A program made the position numbers and the translations under genes. Positions 32,697 to 40,766 of a stretch of 64,000 nt of DNA are shown piece after piece; within the stretch, counting starts at the first letter, position 1, and the number at the start of each line of letters is the position of its first letter. This DNA comes from Actinomycetota bacterium (GTDB lineage Bacteria; Actinomycetota; Coriobacteriia; Anaerosomatales; Anaerosomataceae). The DNA lies in contig RCMX01000001.1 in the NCBI GenBank assembly GCA_004348925.1, forward strand, positions 569,640 through 633,639, written 5' to 3'. The notes beneath the pieces are model-generated. The model saw only the letters and a list, made by a program, of their open reading frames with translations. It was not told where the DNA came from and did no database searches.

Positions 32697-33689
32697 GTGA
32701 CTGATACCAACGTGACCATCGTCGTCGACGCGCTCGGCGGCGACGACGCTCCATCTGTGGTGCTCGAAGGCATCGACGCGGCTCTGGCTGCGGATCCGGC
32801 ACTCTCTATCATCCTCACCGGCCCGGCAGAGGTCACACAGCCGTTTGCCGCCGCGAGAGAGCGCGTCAGGGCGGTTCCCACGACAGAATTCATTGACATG
32901 GCGGAACACCCTGCGAACGCTGTTCGCACGAAGAAGGACTCCTCGATCGTCGTCGGCTGTCGGCTCGTCAAGGATGGGGAAGCGGCCGGGTTCTTCTCGG
33001 CGGGAAGCACCGGGGCGTGCATGGCCGCTGCCACGCTTGTGATGGGTCGCATCCCCGGGGTCTCCCGCCCCGCTATCGCGACCATAATCCCTGCCTCAGA
33101 GAGGCCGAGCGTGTTGCTCGATGTGGGCGCGAACGCCGACGTGAAGGCCGAGAACCTCGTCCAGTTCGGCTTGATGGGCAGGGCCTATGCCCAGGTCATC
33201 CTCGACAGGGCCGAGCCCACCGTCGCGTTGCTGAACATCGGAGAGGAGCCGACGAAGGGCTCCGTACTCGCTCAGGAGGCACACGCGCTCATGGCTGATG
33301 CGGTGCCCGGATTCATCGGGAACGTGGAGGGACGCGACATACCCACAGGCACTGCCGATGTCATAGTCACCGACGGCTTCACGGGCAACGTCGCCCTGAA
33401 GCTGTTGGAAGGACTGGCGAAGACGCTGCTCACGCAGGTGAAAGACGCCATGACATCGACGACTGTGCGCAGTATAGCGGCGTCCGTGCTCAGAGAGCCG
33501 CTCATGGAGCTCAAAGAGCGCATCAATCCTGATGTGTATGGCGGTGCGCCGCTCCTGGGCGTGCGGGGGGTATGCATCATTGGACACGGCAGCAGCAACG
33601 CTCGAGCCGTGGCAGCAGGCATAGCCGTTGCGGCGCGAGCGGCCCGGGGCGGGCTTACCGAGCGTATCGCAGCATCGGTCGCCGGCTAG
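32697..33689 (+). CDS. plsX: phosphate acyltransferase PlsX
   Basis: PlsX converts acyl-ACP and phosphate to acyl-phosphate, the donor for PlsY in phospholipid synthesis. The 330-residue product has VTIVVDALGGDDAPSVVLEG at its start, FFSAGSTGACMAAATLVMGRI near residue 99, LLDVGANADVKAENLVQF near 140, and DVIVTDGFTGNVALKLLEG near 222. The GTG start follows GGGAG. It heads the fatty acid block and also receives acyl-phosphate made by FakA. Confidence 0.97.
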   Translation: MTDTNVTIVVDALGGDDAPSVVLEGIDAALAADPALSIILTGPAEVTQPFAAARERVRAVPTTEFIDMAEHPANAVRTKKDSSIVVGCRLVKDGEAAGFFSAGSTGACMAAATLVMGRIPGVSRPAIATIIPASERPSVLLDVGANADVKAENLVQFGLMGRAYAQVILDRAEPTVALLNIGEEPTKGSVLAQEAHALMADAVPGFIGNVEGRDIPTGTADVIVTDGFTGNVALKLLEGLAKTLLTQVKDAMTSTTVRSIAASVLREPLMELKERINPDVYGGAPLLGVRGVCIIGHGSSNARAVAAGIAVAARAARGGLTERIAASVAG

Positions 33690-33721
33690 GCTCCTCACGC
33701 TGTCGGACCGTGCCGAACGTG

Positions 33722-33727
33722 TATACT
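33722..33727 (+). promoter_or_regulatory. -10 element before fabH
   Basis: TATACT lies 53 bases upstream of the fabH ATG, in the 91-base gap after plsX. No convincing -35 was seen. It suggests a separate start for the fab genes. Confidence 0.45.
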
Positions 33728-33780
33728 ACTCGGACATTTGTGGCGGCCCGCGCTGCCCGAGCGAAAAGAGCATCTCTCCA

Positions 33781-34770
33781 ATGACCCATGCAGCGATCAC
33801 CGGCGTCGGTGCTTACCTCCCTGAGCGCATCGTCACGAACGACGACATGGCGAAGATCGTCGACACCTCCGATGAGTGGATCCGGACCCGTACGGGGATC
33901 CGCGAGCGCCGCATTGCGGCTGAGGATCAGGCGACGTCCGACCTTGGCATCGGTGCGGCCGCAGCTGCGCTCGCCGATGCAGGCGTCGCCCCGGCCGACA
34001 TCGACCTGCTCATCGTTGGTACGTCGAGCCCCGATATGGTCATGCCCTCGAGCGCGTGCTTGCTGCAGGCCAAGCTCGGCCTGTCGTGTCCTGCGTTCGA
34101 CGTCATGGCCGCCTGCACGAGCTTCATCTACGCCATCCAGGCGGCAGCTTCAGCCATCGAGTCGGGGAGGGCACGGCGTGTTCTTGTCGTCGGTGCAGAC
34201 GCCCTCACGCGCCTCATCGACTTCAGCGATCGACGCACGTGCGTGCTCTTCGGAGACGGAGCGGGTGCCTTCGTTCTGGAGGCAAGCGACGAACCCGGTG
34301 TCCTGGGAATCGACCTGGGTGCTGATGGCAGCAAGCCGGAGGTGCTTCAGATTCCGGCCGGCGGCTCCGCGATGCCGGCGACGTGCCAGACGGTCGAGGA
34401 CGGCCTCCATTTCGTCCAGATGAACGGCCAGGAGGTGTTCAAGTTCGCCGTGCGCGCGATACCGGCGACCACGAAGAAGGCTCTCGCGTCGTCGAACCTC
34501 ACCATCGACGACATCACCTGGCTGGTTCCACACCAGGCGAATCAGCGGATTCTCGACACCGTGGCGGACCGGCTGCACCTGCCGCATGAACGTGTGTTCT
34601 CCAACATCGAGTGCCTCGGAAACACGTCAGCGGCTTCGATTCCGCTGGCCGTGAACGACCTGTATACTAGCGGCAGCCTGCGGCGGGGCGACGTGCTCGC
34701 GCTCGTCGGTTTCGGCGCCGGACTGACCTGGGGGGCCGCAATAGTACGTTGGACCAAGGAGGACCTCTAG
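33781..34770 (+). CDS. fabH: 3-oxoacyl-ACP synthase III
   Basis: FabH starts fatty acid chains by condensing acetyl-CoA (or a branched acyl-CoA) with malonyl-ACP. The 329-residue product has the catalytic triad C112 (MAACTSF), H251 (VPHQANQRI) and N281 (GNTSAAS). DEWIRTRTGIRERRI near residue 31 is also typical. The ATG at 33781 was chosen by homology at the N-terminus; its ribosome-binding site (AAAGAG) is modest. The primer preference cannot be read from the sequence. Confidence 0.97.
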   Translation: MTHAAITGVGAYLPERIVTNDDMAKIVDTSDEWIRTRTGIRERRIAAEDQATSDLGIGAAAAALADAGVAPADIDLLIVGTSSPDMVMPSSACLLQAKLGLSCPAFDVMAACTSFIYAIQAAASAIESGRARRVLVVGADALTRLIDFSDRRTCVLFGDGAGAFVLEASDEPGVLGIDLGADGSKPEVLQIPAGGSAMPATCQTVEDGLHFVQMNGQEVFKFAVRAIPATTKKALASSNLTIDDITWLVPHQANQRILDTVADRLHLPHERVFSNIECLGNTSAASIPLAVNDLYTSGSLRRGDVLALVGFGAGLTWGAAIVRWTKEDL

Positions 34771-34771
34771 T

Positions 34772-35719
34772 ATGGCCCTGCGAACGCGACTCACGAGTCT
34801 GCTCGGCATCGAGCACCCCATCATCCAAGGCGGCATGGCGTGGACGGCCACGGCGGAGCTCTCCGCCGCCGTCAGCAACGCCGGGGGCATCGGCATCATC
34901 GGCGCAGGTCATATGCCCACCGACCTGCTTCGCGAGCAGATCAGGCTTGCGAAATCCCTTACCGACAAACCATTCGGCGTGAACCTCATGTTGCTCACGC
35001 CGCATATCGACGAGATCGTCCAGATGGTCCTCGATGAGCGTGTCCCGGTCGTTACCACCGGCGCCGGAAACCCCGGCAAGTACATGGCCGCACTCAAAGA
35101 AGCGGGCATCAAGGTCATCCCGATCGTTCCGTCCGTCGCCCTGGCGAAGCGGATGGAATCCATCGGCGCCGACGCCATCATCGGCGAGGGCATGGAGGCG
35201 GGTGGGCACATCGGCGAACTCACCACGTTCGTCCTCACGCCGCAGCTTGTCGACGCCGTGGAGATCCCCGTCATCGCTGCCGGCGGGATAGCCGACGGTA
35301 GAGGCGTCGCTGCTGCATTCGCCTTCGGAGCCGAAGGGGTGCAGGTCGGCACCCGGTTCATGTGTGCGACCGAATGCACGATCCATCCCGACGTCAAGGA
35401 CGCCGTTCTCAAGGCCAAGGACCGCGACACGGTGGTCACCGGCCGCTCCACCGGACACCCTGTCCGTGTCCTGAAGAACAGGCTGGCCCGGGAGATCATG
35501 GAACTCGACCGCGAGGGCAAGGCCGAGGAGATCGAGGCGCTCGGCGCCGGCAAGCTGGCGCTTGCCATGCGCCAGGGCGATACCGCGATGGGCAGCCTGA
35601 TGGCTGGCCAGATCGCTGCGATGGTCTGCCGGATCGAGCCTGCTGCCGATATCGTCGCCGACCTTGTGAACGGTGCCGAGGAGGTCATGCGCGCGCTCGG
35701 AACCATTCCGGTCGCGTGA
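34772..35719 (+). CDS. fabK: enoyl-ACP reductase II (FabK)
   Basis: FabK is an FMN-dependent enzyme that reduces the enoyl-ACP double bond. The 315-residue TIM-barrel protein has HPIIQGGMAWTATAELSAAVSNAGG near its start, the FMN/flavin-site segment GEGMEAGGHIGELTTF near residue 131, and VIAAGGIADGRGVAAAFAFGAEGVQVGTRF. It lies between fabH and fabD, the usual fabK position. AGGAGG precedes the ATG. A second paralogue lies at 37778; this one looks like the dedicated reductase because it keeps the FabK-type C-terminal helices. Confidence 0.93.
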   Translation: MALRTRLTSLLGIEHPIIQGGMAWTATAELSAAVSNAGGIGIIGAGHMPTDLLREQIRLAKSLTDKPFGVNLMLLTPHIDEIVQMVLDERVPVVTTGAGNPGKYMAALKEAGIKVIPIVPSVALAKRMESIGADAIIGEGMEAGGHIGELTTFVLTPQLVDAVEIPVIAAGGIADGRGVAAAFAFGAEGVQVGTRFMCATECTIHPDVKDAVLKAKDRDTVVTGRSTGHPVRVLKNRLAREIMELDREGKAEEIEALGAGKLALAMRQGDTAMGSLMAGQIAAMVCRIEPAADIVADLVNGAEEVMRALGTIPVA

Positions 35720-36642
35720 TGACCATGCGTACGCACGCACTCGTCTTTCCGGGTCAGGGTTCTCAGCGAGTCGGCATGCTCGAGACGTTTCCCGAGCATG
35801 AAGACCTCGACCGGCTGCTGGACGCCGCCGAGGCGCTCTCCGGCCTCCCGTTACGCTCGATTGCCGCAAACGGCCCCGCCGAGTCCCTCTCGGACACGCG
35901 CGCTGCGCAGCCGCTGTTGTACCTCACGGACTGGGTCTGGGGCATGAGCCTGCTTGACTGCGGTCTCGATCCTGCGTTCGTCGCCGGCCACAGCCTTGGC
36001 GAGTATGCGGCACTTGCGATCGCGGGCGTCTTCTCGGCCGAGGCGGGACTCGAGCTCGTTGCAGCGCGCTCGGCGCTCATGGCCTCGACCGCGGAGGTCA
36101 CACCGGGCACCATGGCCGCGGTGCTCGGCATGGAGCGCTCCGCCGTCGCGGAACTGGTCGACGGATTGAGCGAGGTATGGATGGCGAACGACAACTCCGC
36201 CACCCAGGTGGTCCTCTCCGGCACGCACCTCGGCATCGAGGCTGCGACGGCAGCGCTCATGGCTGCGGGTGCGCGACGGGTCGTTCCACTCACCGTCGCC
36301 GGCCCGTTCCATTCGCCGCTCATGGCGCCGGCGGGCGAGCGATTCGCGGCGATCGTCGCAGAGGCGCAGTTCGCGGACGCCGCGATACCCGTGCTGCAGA
36401 ATACCGACCCTACACCGGCAACCGCCGAGAAGCTCATAAGGGCACGGCTGCTCGAGCAGATCACCAGCCCGGTCCGATGGACCGAGACGGTGGTCGCGCT
36501 GCGTGATGCCGGAGTTGAAGTGATCGTCGAGGCAGGTACGGGAGCCGTCCTCACCGGTCTCGCACGTAAAGTCGAAGGCATCGATGCCGTCGCCGTGGAA
36601 GACGGCGGCATCGAGCGTGTCCTGGAGGTGCTCGGCGCATGA
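35719..36642 (+). CDS. fabD: malonyl-CoA:ACP transacylase
   Basis: FabD loads malonyl groups on ACP. The 307-residue product has LVFPGQGSQRVGM at its start, the active-site serine S92 in AGHSLGEYAAL, and the catalytic histidine in VAGPFHSPLM near residue 196. NDNSATQVVLSG is a further family block. ATG 35719 overlaps the fabK stop, and ATG 35725 is an equally possible start two codons in. It overlaps fabG in ATGA. Confidence 0.97.
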   Translation: MTMRTHALVFPGQGSQRVGMLETFPEHEDLDRLLDAAEALSGLPLRSIAANGPAESLSDTRAAQPLLYLTDWVWGMSLLDCGLDPAFVAGHSLGEYAALAIAGVFSAEAGLELVAARSALMASTAEVTPGTMAAVLGMERSAVAELVDGLSEVWMANDNSATQVVLSGTHLGIEAATAALMAAGARRVVPLTVAGPFHSPLMAPAGERFAAIVAEAQFADAAIPVLQNTDPTPATAEKLIRARLLEQITSPVRWTETVVALRDAGVEVIVEAGTGAVLTGLARKVEGIDAVAVEDGGIERVLEVLGA

Positions 36643-37394
36643 GCGACCTGACCGGCAAAATCGCGCTCGTCACCGGCGCGAACCGTGGCATCGGATCCGA
36701 GATCGCCTACGAGCTCGGGCTCCGGGGCGCCACCGTCGCAGTGAACTATCGCGGCGACGACAGGGGTGCGCGTGCAGTGCTGGCGCGCCTGGCAGACGCC
36801 GGAGTCTCCGCCGACAGTGATGCGTTCATGGGCGATGTGGCGGATGCCACATCCAGTACCGCGCTCATCGAAGCCGTCGTCGCGCGCTACGGGCGGCTTG
36901 ATGTGGTCGTGAACAATGCGGGCATCACGCGCGACGGATTGCTGGTGAGGATGTCGGATGACGACTGGGAGTCGGTCATCGCGACGAATCTGAGCGGTGC
37001 CTTCTACGTCACACGTGCCGCGGCGAAGGTAATGATGAAGCAGCGCTGCGGCGCGATCGTCAACATCTCCTCGGTGGTCGGGCTGGTCGGCAACGCAGGT
37101 CAGGCGAACTATGCTTCCGCCAAAGCCGGCCTTATCGGCCTCACCAAGTCCGTCGCTCGAGAGCTTGCCTCACGCAACGTGCGCGTCAACGCCATCGCCC
37201 CCGGCTTCATCGAGACCGACATGACCGCTGCGCTAACCGAAGCCGCCCGCGACGCTGCCCTCGGCAGTATCGCGATGAAGCGCTTCGGTTCGCCCGCTGA
37301 CATCGCGGCCGCCGTCGCATTCCTCGCGTCGGACGAGGCCGCATACGTCACCGGCCAGGTTCTGGCCGTCGACGGCGGGATGACATTCGCCTGA
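36639..37394 (+). CDS. fabG: 3-oxoacyl-ACP reductase
   Basis: This NADPH-dependent short-chain dehydrogenase reduces 3-oxoacyl-ACP. The 251-residue product has the cofactor motif TGANRGIG (12-19), NNAG (92-95), and the catalytic S145, Y158 and K162 in NYASAKAG. It ends LAVDGGMTFA, as FabG does. It is coupled to fabD and followed by acpP, the standard order. Confidence 0.97.
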   Translation: MSDLTGKIALVTGANRGIGSEIAYELGLRGATVAVNYRGDDRGARAVLARLADAGVSADSDAFMGDVADATSSTALIEAVVARYGRLDVVVNNAGITRDGLLVRMSDDDWESVIATNLSGAFYVTRAAAKVMMKQRCGAIVNISSVVGLVGNAGQANYASAKAGLIGLTKSVARELASRNVRVNAIAPGFIETDMTAALTEAARDAALGSIAMKRFGSPADIAAAVAFLASDEAAYVTGQVLAVDGGMTFA

Positions 37395-37414
37395 TCGCGG
37401 CAACGCGTCATAAT
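37386..37414 (+). promoter_or_regulatory. possible acpP promoter
   Basis: TTCGCC (37386-37391) and CATAAT (37409-37414) are 17 bases apart, the -10 matching five of six positions. Extra transcription of acpP would fit the high demand for ACP. The evidence is weak on the -35 side. Confidence 0.4.
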
Positions 37415-37447
37415 GCACCGTGACAGGACAGAAGGGAGGTGCACTAC

Positions 37448-37687
37448 ATGAGCAACGAAGAGATTCTGCAGAAGGTCACCGAGGTCATCGTCGAGCAGCT
37501 GAACGCCGATGAGGCGGATGTGACCCTGGAGGCATCGTTCATCGACGACCTCGGCGCCGACTCGCTCGATATCGTCGAGCTGGTCATGGCGCTCGAGGAG
37601 TCGTTCGGCGTTTCGATTCCCGATGAGGAAGCCGAAGGCATCAAGACCGTCGGCGACGCCGTCGATTACATCATCGCCAACGTCTAA
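37448..37687 (+). CDS. acpP: acyl carrier protein
   Basis: The 79-residue acidic protein has the phosphopantetheine attachment serine S39 in [11 protein letters not shown]. It carries acyl chains through the fatty acid cycle. ATG 37448 was chosen because AAGGGAGGTG ends six bases upstream; a GTG at 37439 overlaps that site. It is followed by a perfect hairpin, so acpP can be transcribed separately from the genes behind it. Confidence 0.98.
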   Translation: MSNEEILQKVTEVIVEQLNADEADVTLEASFIDDLGADSLDIVELVMALEESFGVSIPDEEAEGIKTVGDAVDYIIANV

Positions 37688-37714
37688 GCGACCACATGTC
37701 GTGAACGCTTCGTC

Positions 37715-37741
37715 TCCCGGCCGGTCCGAGACCGGCCGGGA
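37715..37741 (+). terminator. hairpin after acpP
   Basis: A 12-bp perfect GC-rich stem (37715-37726 with 37730-37741) closes a CGA loop 27 bases past the acpP stop. The tail is CGAACG, without U's, so it may act as a partial terminator or as an RNA-stabilising 3' end. Confidence 0.7.
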
Positions 37742-37777
37742 CGAACGCGCTCTCATGCAGATACCCGGAGGTTCCGC

Positions 37778-38740
37778 GTGGAAATGCCCCCGCTCACCAT
37801 AGGAAGCCGCACCGCCAGACTGCCGATCGTGCAGGGCGGCATGGCCGTCCGCATCTCGATGGCGCCGCTGGCGGCGGCCGTCGCAGAAGCGGGAGGCGTG
37901 GGGCTCATCGCGGGCTCCGGTCTTGACGCCGACGAGTTGAAGCGCGAGGTGCAGGCGGCGAAGTCGGCCACCACCGGCGTCGTCGGCGTCAACATCATGG
38001 TAGCCGTGAGGAAGTTCAAGGAGCTGGTGCACGCCGCCATCGAGGGTGGCGCGGACGTCATCGTGGCGGGCGCCGGCTTTTCACGCGACGTCTTCGGCTG
38101 GTGCCGCGATGCCGGCGTGGAGTGCGTGCCGATCGTCGGTTCCGAGCGAGTAGCCAAGCTCTCGGAACGCTTCGGCGCGTCCGCCGTGATCGTCGAGGGC
38201 CACGAAGCCGGTGGTCATCTCGGCACTGATGAGTACATGCTCGATCTGCTGCCGCGCATCGTCGAATCCGTGACCATCCCGGTCATCGGCGCTGGCGGGG
38301 TCGTCACCGGCGCAGACATCAAGCGCGCGCTCGATGCCGGTGCATCGGGGGTGCAGATGGGGACACGTTTCGCCGCGACGGTCGAGTCTTCAGCCTCTGA
38401 TGAGTTCAAGAGCATGTACGTGAACGCGACCGATGAGGACATCGTCCTCATCAAGAGCCCGGTCGGCCTGCCCGGTCGGGCGATACGCAATCCGCTCACG
38501 CAGCGTCTCGCTGGCGGTGACTACCCGGTCATCGACCGCTGCATCTCCTGTCTCAAGGACTGCGGCAAGGAGTACTGCATCATCGACAAGCTCGTCCGCG
38601 CACAGCAGGGCGATGTCACCGGCGGACTCGTCTTCGCCGGCTCTGCCGCCGCTCGAATCAACGATGTCCCGTCCGTTCGCGAGCTCATGCAACGGCTCGT
38701 GGCCGAGTGGGAAGTCGCGACCTCAGGAGGAGCACGATGA
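37778..38740 (+). CDS. second FabK/nitronate-monooxygenase-like flavoprotein with Cys4 motif
   Basis: The 320-residue TIM-barrel protein is a paralogue of the FabK at 34772 (PIVQGGMAVRISMAPLAAAVAEAGG; EGHEAGGHLGT at 140-150; GAGGVVTGADIKRAL). It differs by a C-terminal cysteine set, C255, C258, C262 and C267, in RCISCLKDCGKEYC, a C-x2-C-x3-C-x4-C pattern. I recall similar cysteines in clostridial fab-cluster members of this family. GTG 37778 has GGAGG five bases away. It overlaps fabF by 4 bases. It could be a backup enoyl reductase, or an oxidoreductase acting on other acyl substrates. Confidence 0.85.
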   Translation: MEMPPLTIGSRTARLPIVQGGMAVRISMAPLAAAVAEAGGVGLIAGSGLDADELKREVQAAKSATTGVVGVNIMVAVRKFKELVHAAIEGGADVIVAGAGFSRDVFGWCRDAGVECVPIVGSERVAKLSERFGASAVIVEGHEAGGHLGTDEYMLDLLPRIVESVTIPVIGAGGVVTGADIKRALDAGASGVQMGTRFAATVESSASDEFKSMYVNATDEDIVLIKSPVGLPGRAIRNPLTQRLAGGDYPVIDRCISCLKDCGKEYCIIDKLVRAQQGDVTGGLVFAGSAAARINDVPSVRELMQRLVAEWEVATSGGAR

Positions 38741-39969
38741 CGAGACGAGTCGCCGTCACCGGCATCGGCGCGGTTTCCGCGCTTGGTCCGAACGCCGCCA
38801 CGACGTGGGAAGGGCTCATCGCCGGTCGCTCCGGTGTCCATGAGATCACCGCGTTCGACACGAGCGCGTACTCCACGCGCTTCGCGGCGACACTCGATGA
38901 CTGGGATCCTTCCCCGTGGCTCGATGCCAAGGAAGCTCGCCGAATGGCGCGATTCCAGCAGTTCGCCGTCGTTGCAGCCGAAGAGGCGCTTGCCGACTCC
39001 GGCCTCGTCATCGATGAGAGCAACGCCGAGCGCGTGGGCGTCATCGTCGGCTCCGGTATCGGTGGGCTCGGCACCATGGAGGACCAGCACGCCGTGCTTC
39101 GCGAGAAGGGCCCGGGTCGTGTGAGCCCGTTCCTCGTCCCGATGATGATCGTCGACCTCGCCGCAGGGCAGATCTCGATCCGCTGTGGCGCCAAGGGCAT
39201 CAACTATGCGCCCGTCTCGGCATGTGCTACCGGCAACCACTCGCTCGGCGAGGCGTTCGAGGCGATCCGGCGTGGTTCGGCCGATGCGGTGATCGCCGGA
39301 GGCTTCGACTGCGGTGTCACACCGCTCGGCCTCGCCGGCTTCTGCGCGGCGCGTGCGCTCTCCACACGCAACGACGACCCGGTCGGCGCATCGCGTCCCT
39401 TCGATTCGGGACGCGACGGGTTCGTCATGGGCGAAGGCGGCGGTATCCTCATCCTGGAGGAGCTCGAGCACGCCAGGTCCCGCGGCGCTCACATCTACGC
39501 CGAGCTTGTCGGCTACGGTGCGACCGCGGACGCGTACCACATGACCGCTCCTGCGCCGGACGGCAACGGCGGACGCCGCGCCATGGCCCTCGCGTTGGCG
39601 CAAGCGGACCTCGCACCCGCCGATATCGGCTACATCAACGCGCACGGCACGTCGACGCAACTCGGTGATGCAGCCGAGACCGGCGCGATCAAGGCGGTCT
39701 TCGGATCAGACGTCCCGCCCGTCTCCAGCACAAAATCGATGACCGGCCACCTTCTCGGCGGTGCGGGCGCGCTCGAGGCGGTCGCATGCGTGATGGCCAT
39801 CGAGAGCGGCATCCTCCCGCCGACCATCAACTACACGGATCCCGACCCGGCGTGCGATCTCGACTACGTGCCCAACGTTGCACGCAAAGCCGACGTTCCT
39901 GCCGCCCTGAGCAACTCGTTCGGGTTCGGCGGCCACAACGCCTGTCTGGTCTTCGCGCGCCGCTCATGA
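38737..39969 (+). CDS. fabF: 3-oxoacyl-ACP synthase II
   Basis: FabF elongates acyl-ACP with malonyl-ACP. The 410-residue product has catalytic C163 in [10 protein letters not shown], and the two histidines in [12 protein letters not shown] and [28 protein letters not shown] opens the protein. AGGAGG precedes the ATG at 38737, which overlaps the preceding stop. It is coupled to rnc by ATGA. Confidence 0.97.
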   Translation: MTRRVAVTGIGAVSALGPNAATTWEGLIAGRSGVHEITAFDTSAYSTRFAATLDDWDPSPWLDAKEARRMARFQQFAVVAAEEALADSGLVIDESNAERVGVIVGSGIGGLGTMEDQHAVLREKGPGRVSPFLVPMMIVDLAAGQISIRCGAKGINYAPVSACATGNHSLGEAFEAIRRGSADAVIAGGFDCGVTPLGLAGFCAARALSTRNDDPVGASRPFDSGRDGFVMGEGGGILILEELEHARSRGAHIYAELVGYGATADAYHMTAPAPDGNGGRRAMALALAQADLAPADIGYINAHGTSTQLGDAAETGAIKAVFGSDVPPVSSTKSMTGHLLGGAGALEAVACVMAIESGILPPTINYTDPDPACDLDYVPNVARKADVPAALSNSFGFGGHNACLVFARRS

Positions 39970-40673
39970 CGCACCCGGCCGATACGATCGCACGCGCCGA
40001 GGCCATCCTGGGCTACGTGTTCGAGGATCGCTCGCTTCTGGAGCGCGCGCTCACGCACTCGTCGTACGCCGGCGAGCATCGCACGCAGAGCTACGAGCGT
40101 CTCGAGTTCCTCGGCGACTCCGTGCTGGGATTCGTCATCGCGGAGGAGCTGTTCCGCCGCTTCCCGGAGGCCCCGGAAGGTGAGCTCACGAAGCGGAAGA
40201 TCGCGGCCGTCTCGGGGGAGAACCTCTCGGCGGTCTCCGAGGCTCTGGGCCTGTATGGGCTCGTGGCCCTCGGCAAAGGCGAACGGGCGAGCGGAGGGAG
40301 ATCGCGCAAGTCGCTCGCCGAGAACGTGCTGGAGGCGGTGTTCGGGGCGGTCTACCTTGACGGCGGGATCGCAGCTGCGCGGCCGCTCATACTGCGCGTG
40401 CTTGCCGACGCGCTCGACGCCGGGCTTGTCGCAGCACCGGCCGAGGATCCCAAGTCGGTGCTCCAGGAGCACACCCAGGCGACCCTCGGCATGCTCCCGA
40501 CGTACCGGGTGACCGATGCGGAAGGAGAGCCTCACGATCGCGTGTTCACGGTCGAGGTGCTCGTCGCGGGGCAGTCGCTCGGTCATGGCACCGGACGCTC
40601 CAAGAAGGAGGCCGAGAAGGCCGCGGCCGCAGGCGCGATCGAGGCTCTGGAACTGCGGCTCGACAAGCGGTAG
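39966..40673 (+). CDS. rnc: ribonuclease III
   Basis: RNase III cuts double-stranded RNA in rRNA and mRNA processing. The 235-residue product has the signature ERLEFLGDSVLGFVIAE near residue 40 and the acidic metal site around LAENVLEAVFGAVYLDGG. A C-terminal double-stranded-RNA-binding domain (about 160-232) includes DPKSVLQEHTQA and KKEAEKAAAAGAIEAL. It overlaps fabF by 4 bases, and smc follows 93 bases later, an arrangement shared by many Gram-positive genomes. Confidence 0.97.
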   Translation: MTHPADTIARAEAILGYVFEDRSLLERALTHSSYAGEHRTQSYERLEFLGDSVLGFVIAEELFRRFPEAPEGELTKRKIAAVSGENLSAVSEALGLYGLVALGKGERASGGRSRKSLAENVLEAVFGAVYLDGGIAAARPLILRVLADALDAGLVAAPAEDPKSVLQEHTQATLGMLPTYRVTDAEGEPHDRVFTVEVLVAGQSLGHGTGRSKKEAEKAAAAGAIEALELRLDKR

Positions 40674-40766
40674 GAGCCCCGCGCTGTGATAGCATGGTTC
40701 GCACTGCGAGAGGGGCGCCGGGGCAGCCCGACAGACCCCGAGAGAACACGTCCGGAAGGGTAGCCG

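Noticed and set aside
35362-36642. Longer upstream version of fabD
   Set aside because: The added N-terminal part lies inside fabK in another frame and is Arg/Pro/Gly-rich. FabD proper starts at 35719 or 35725.
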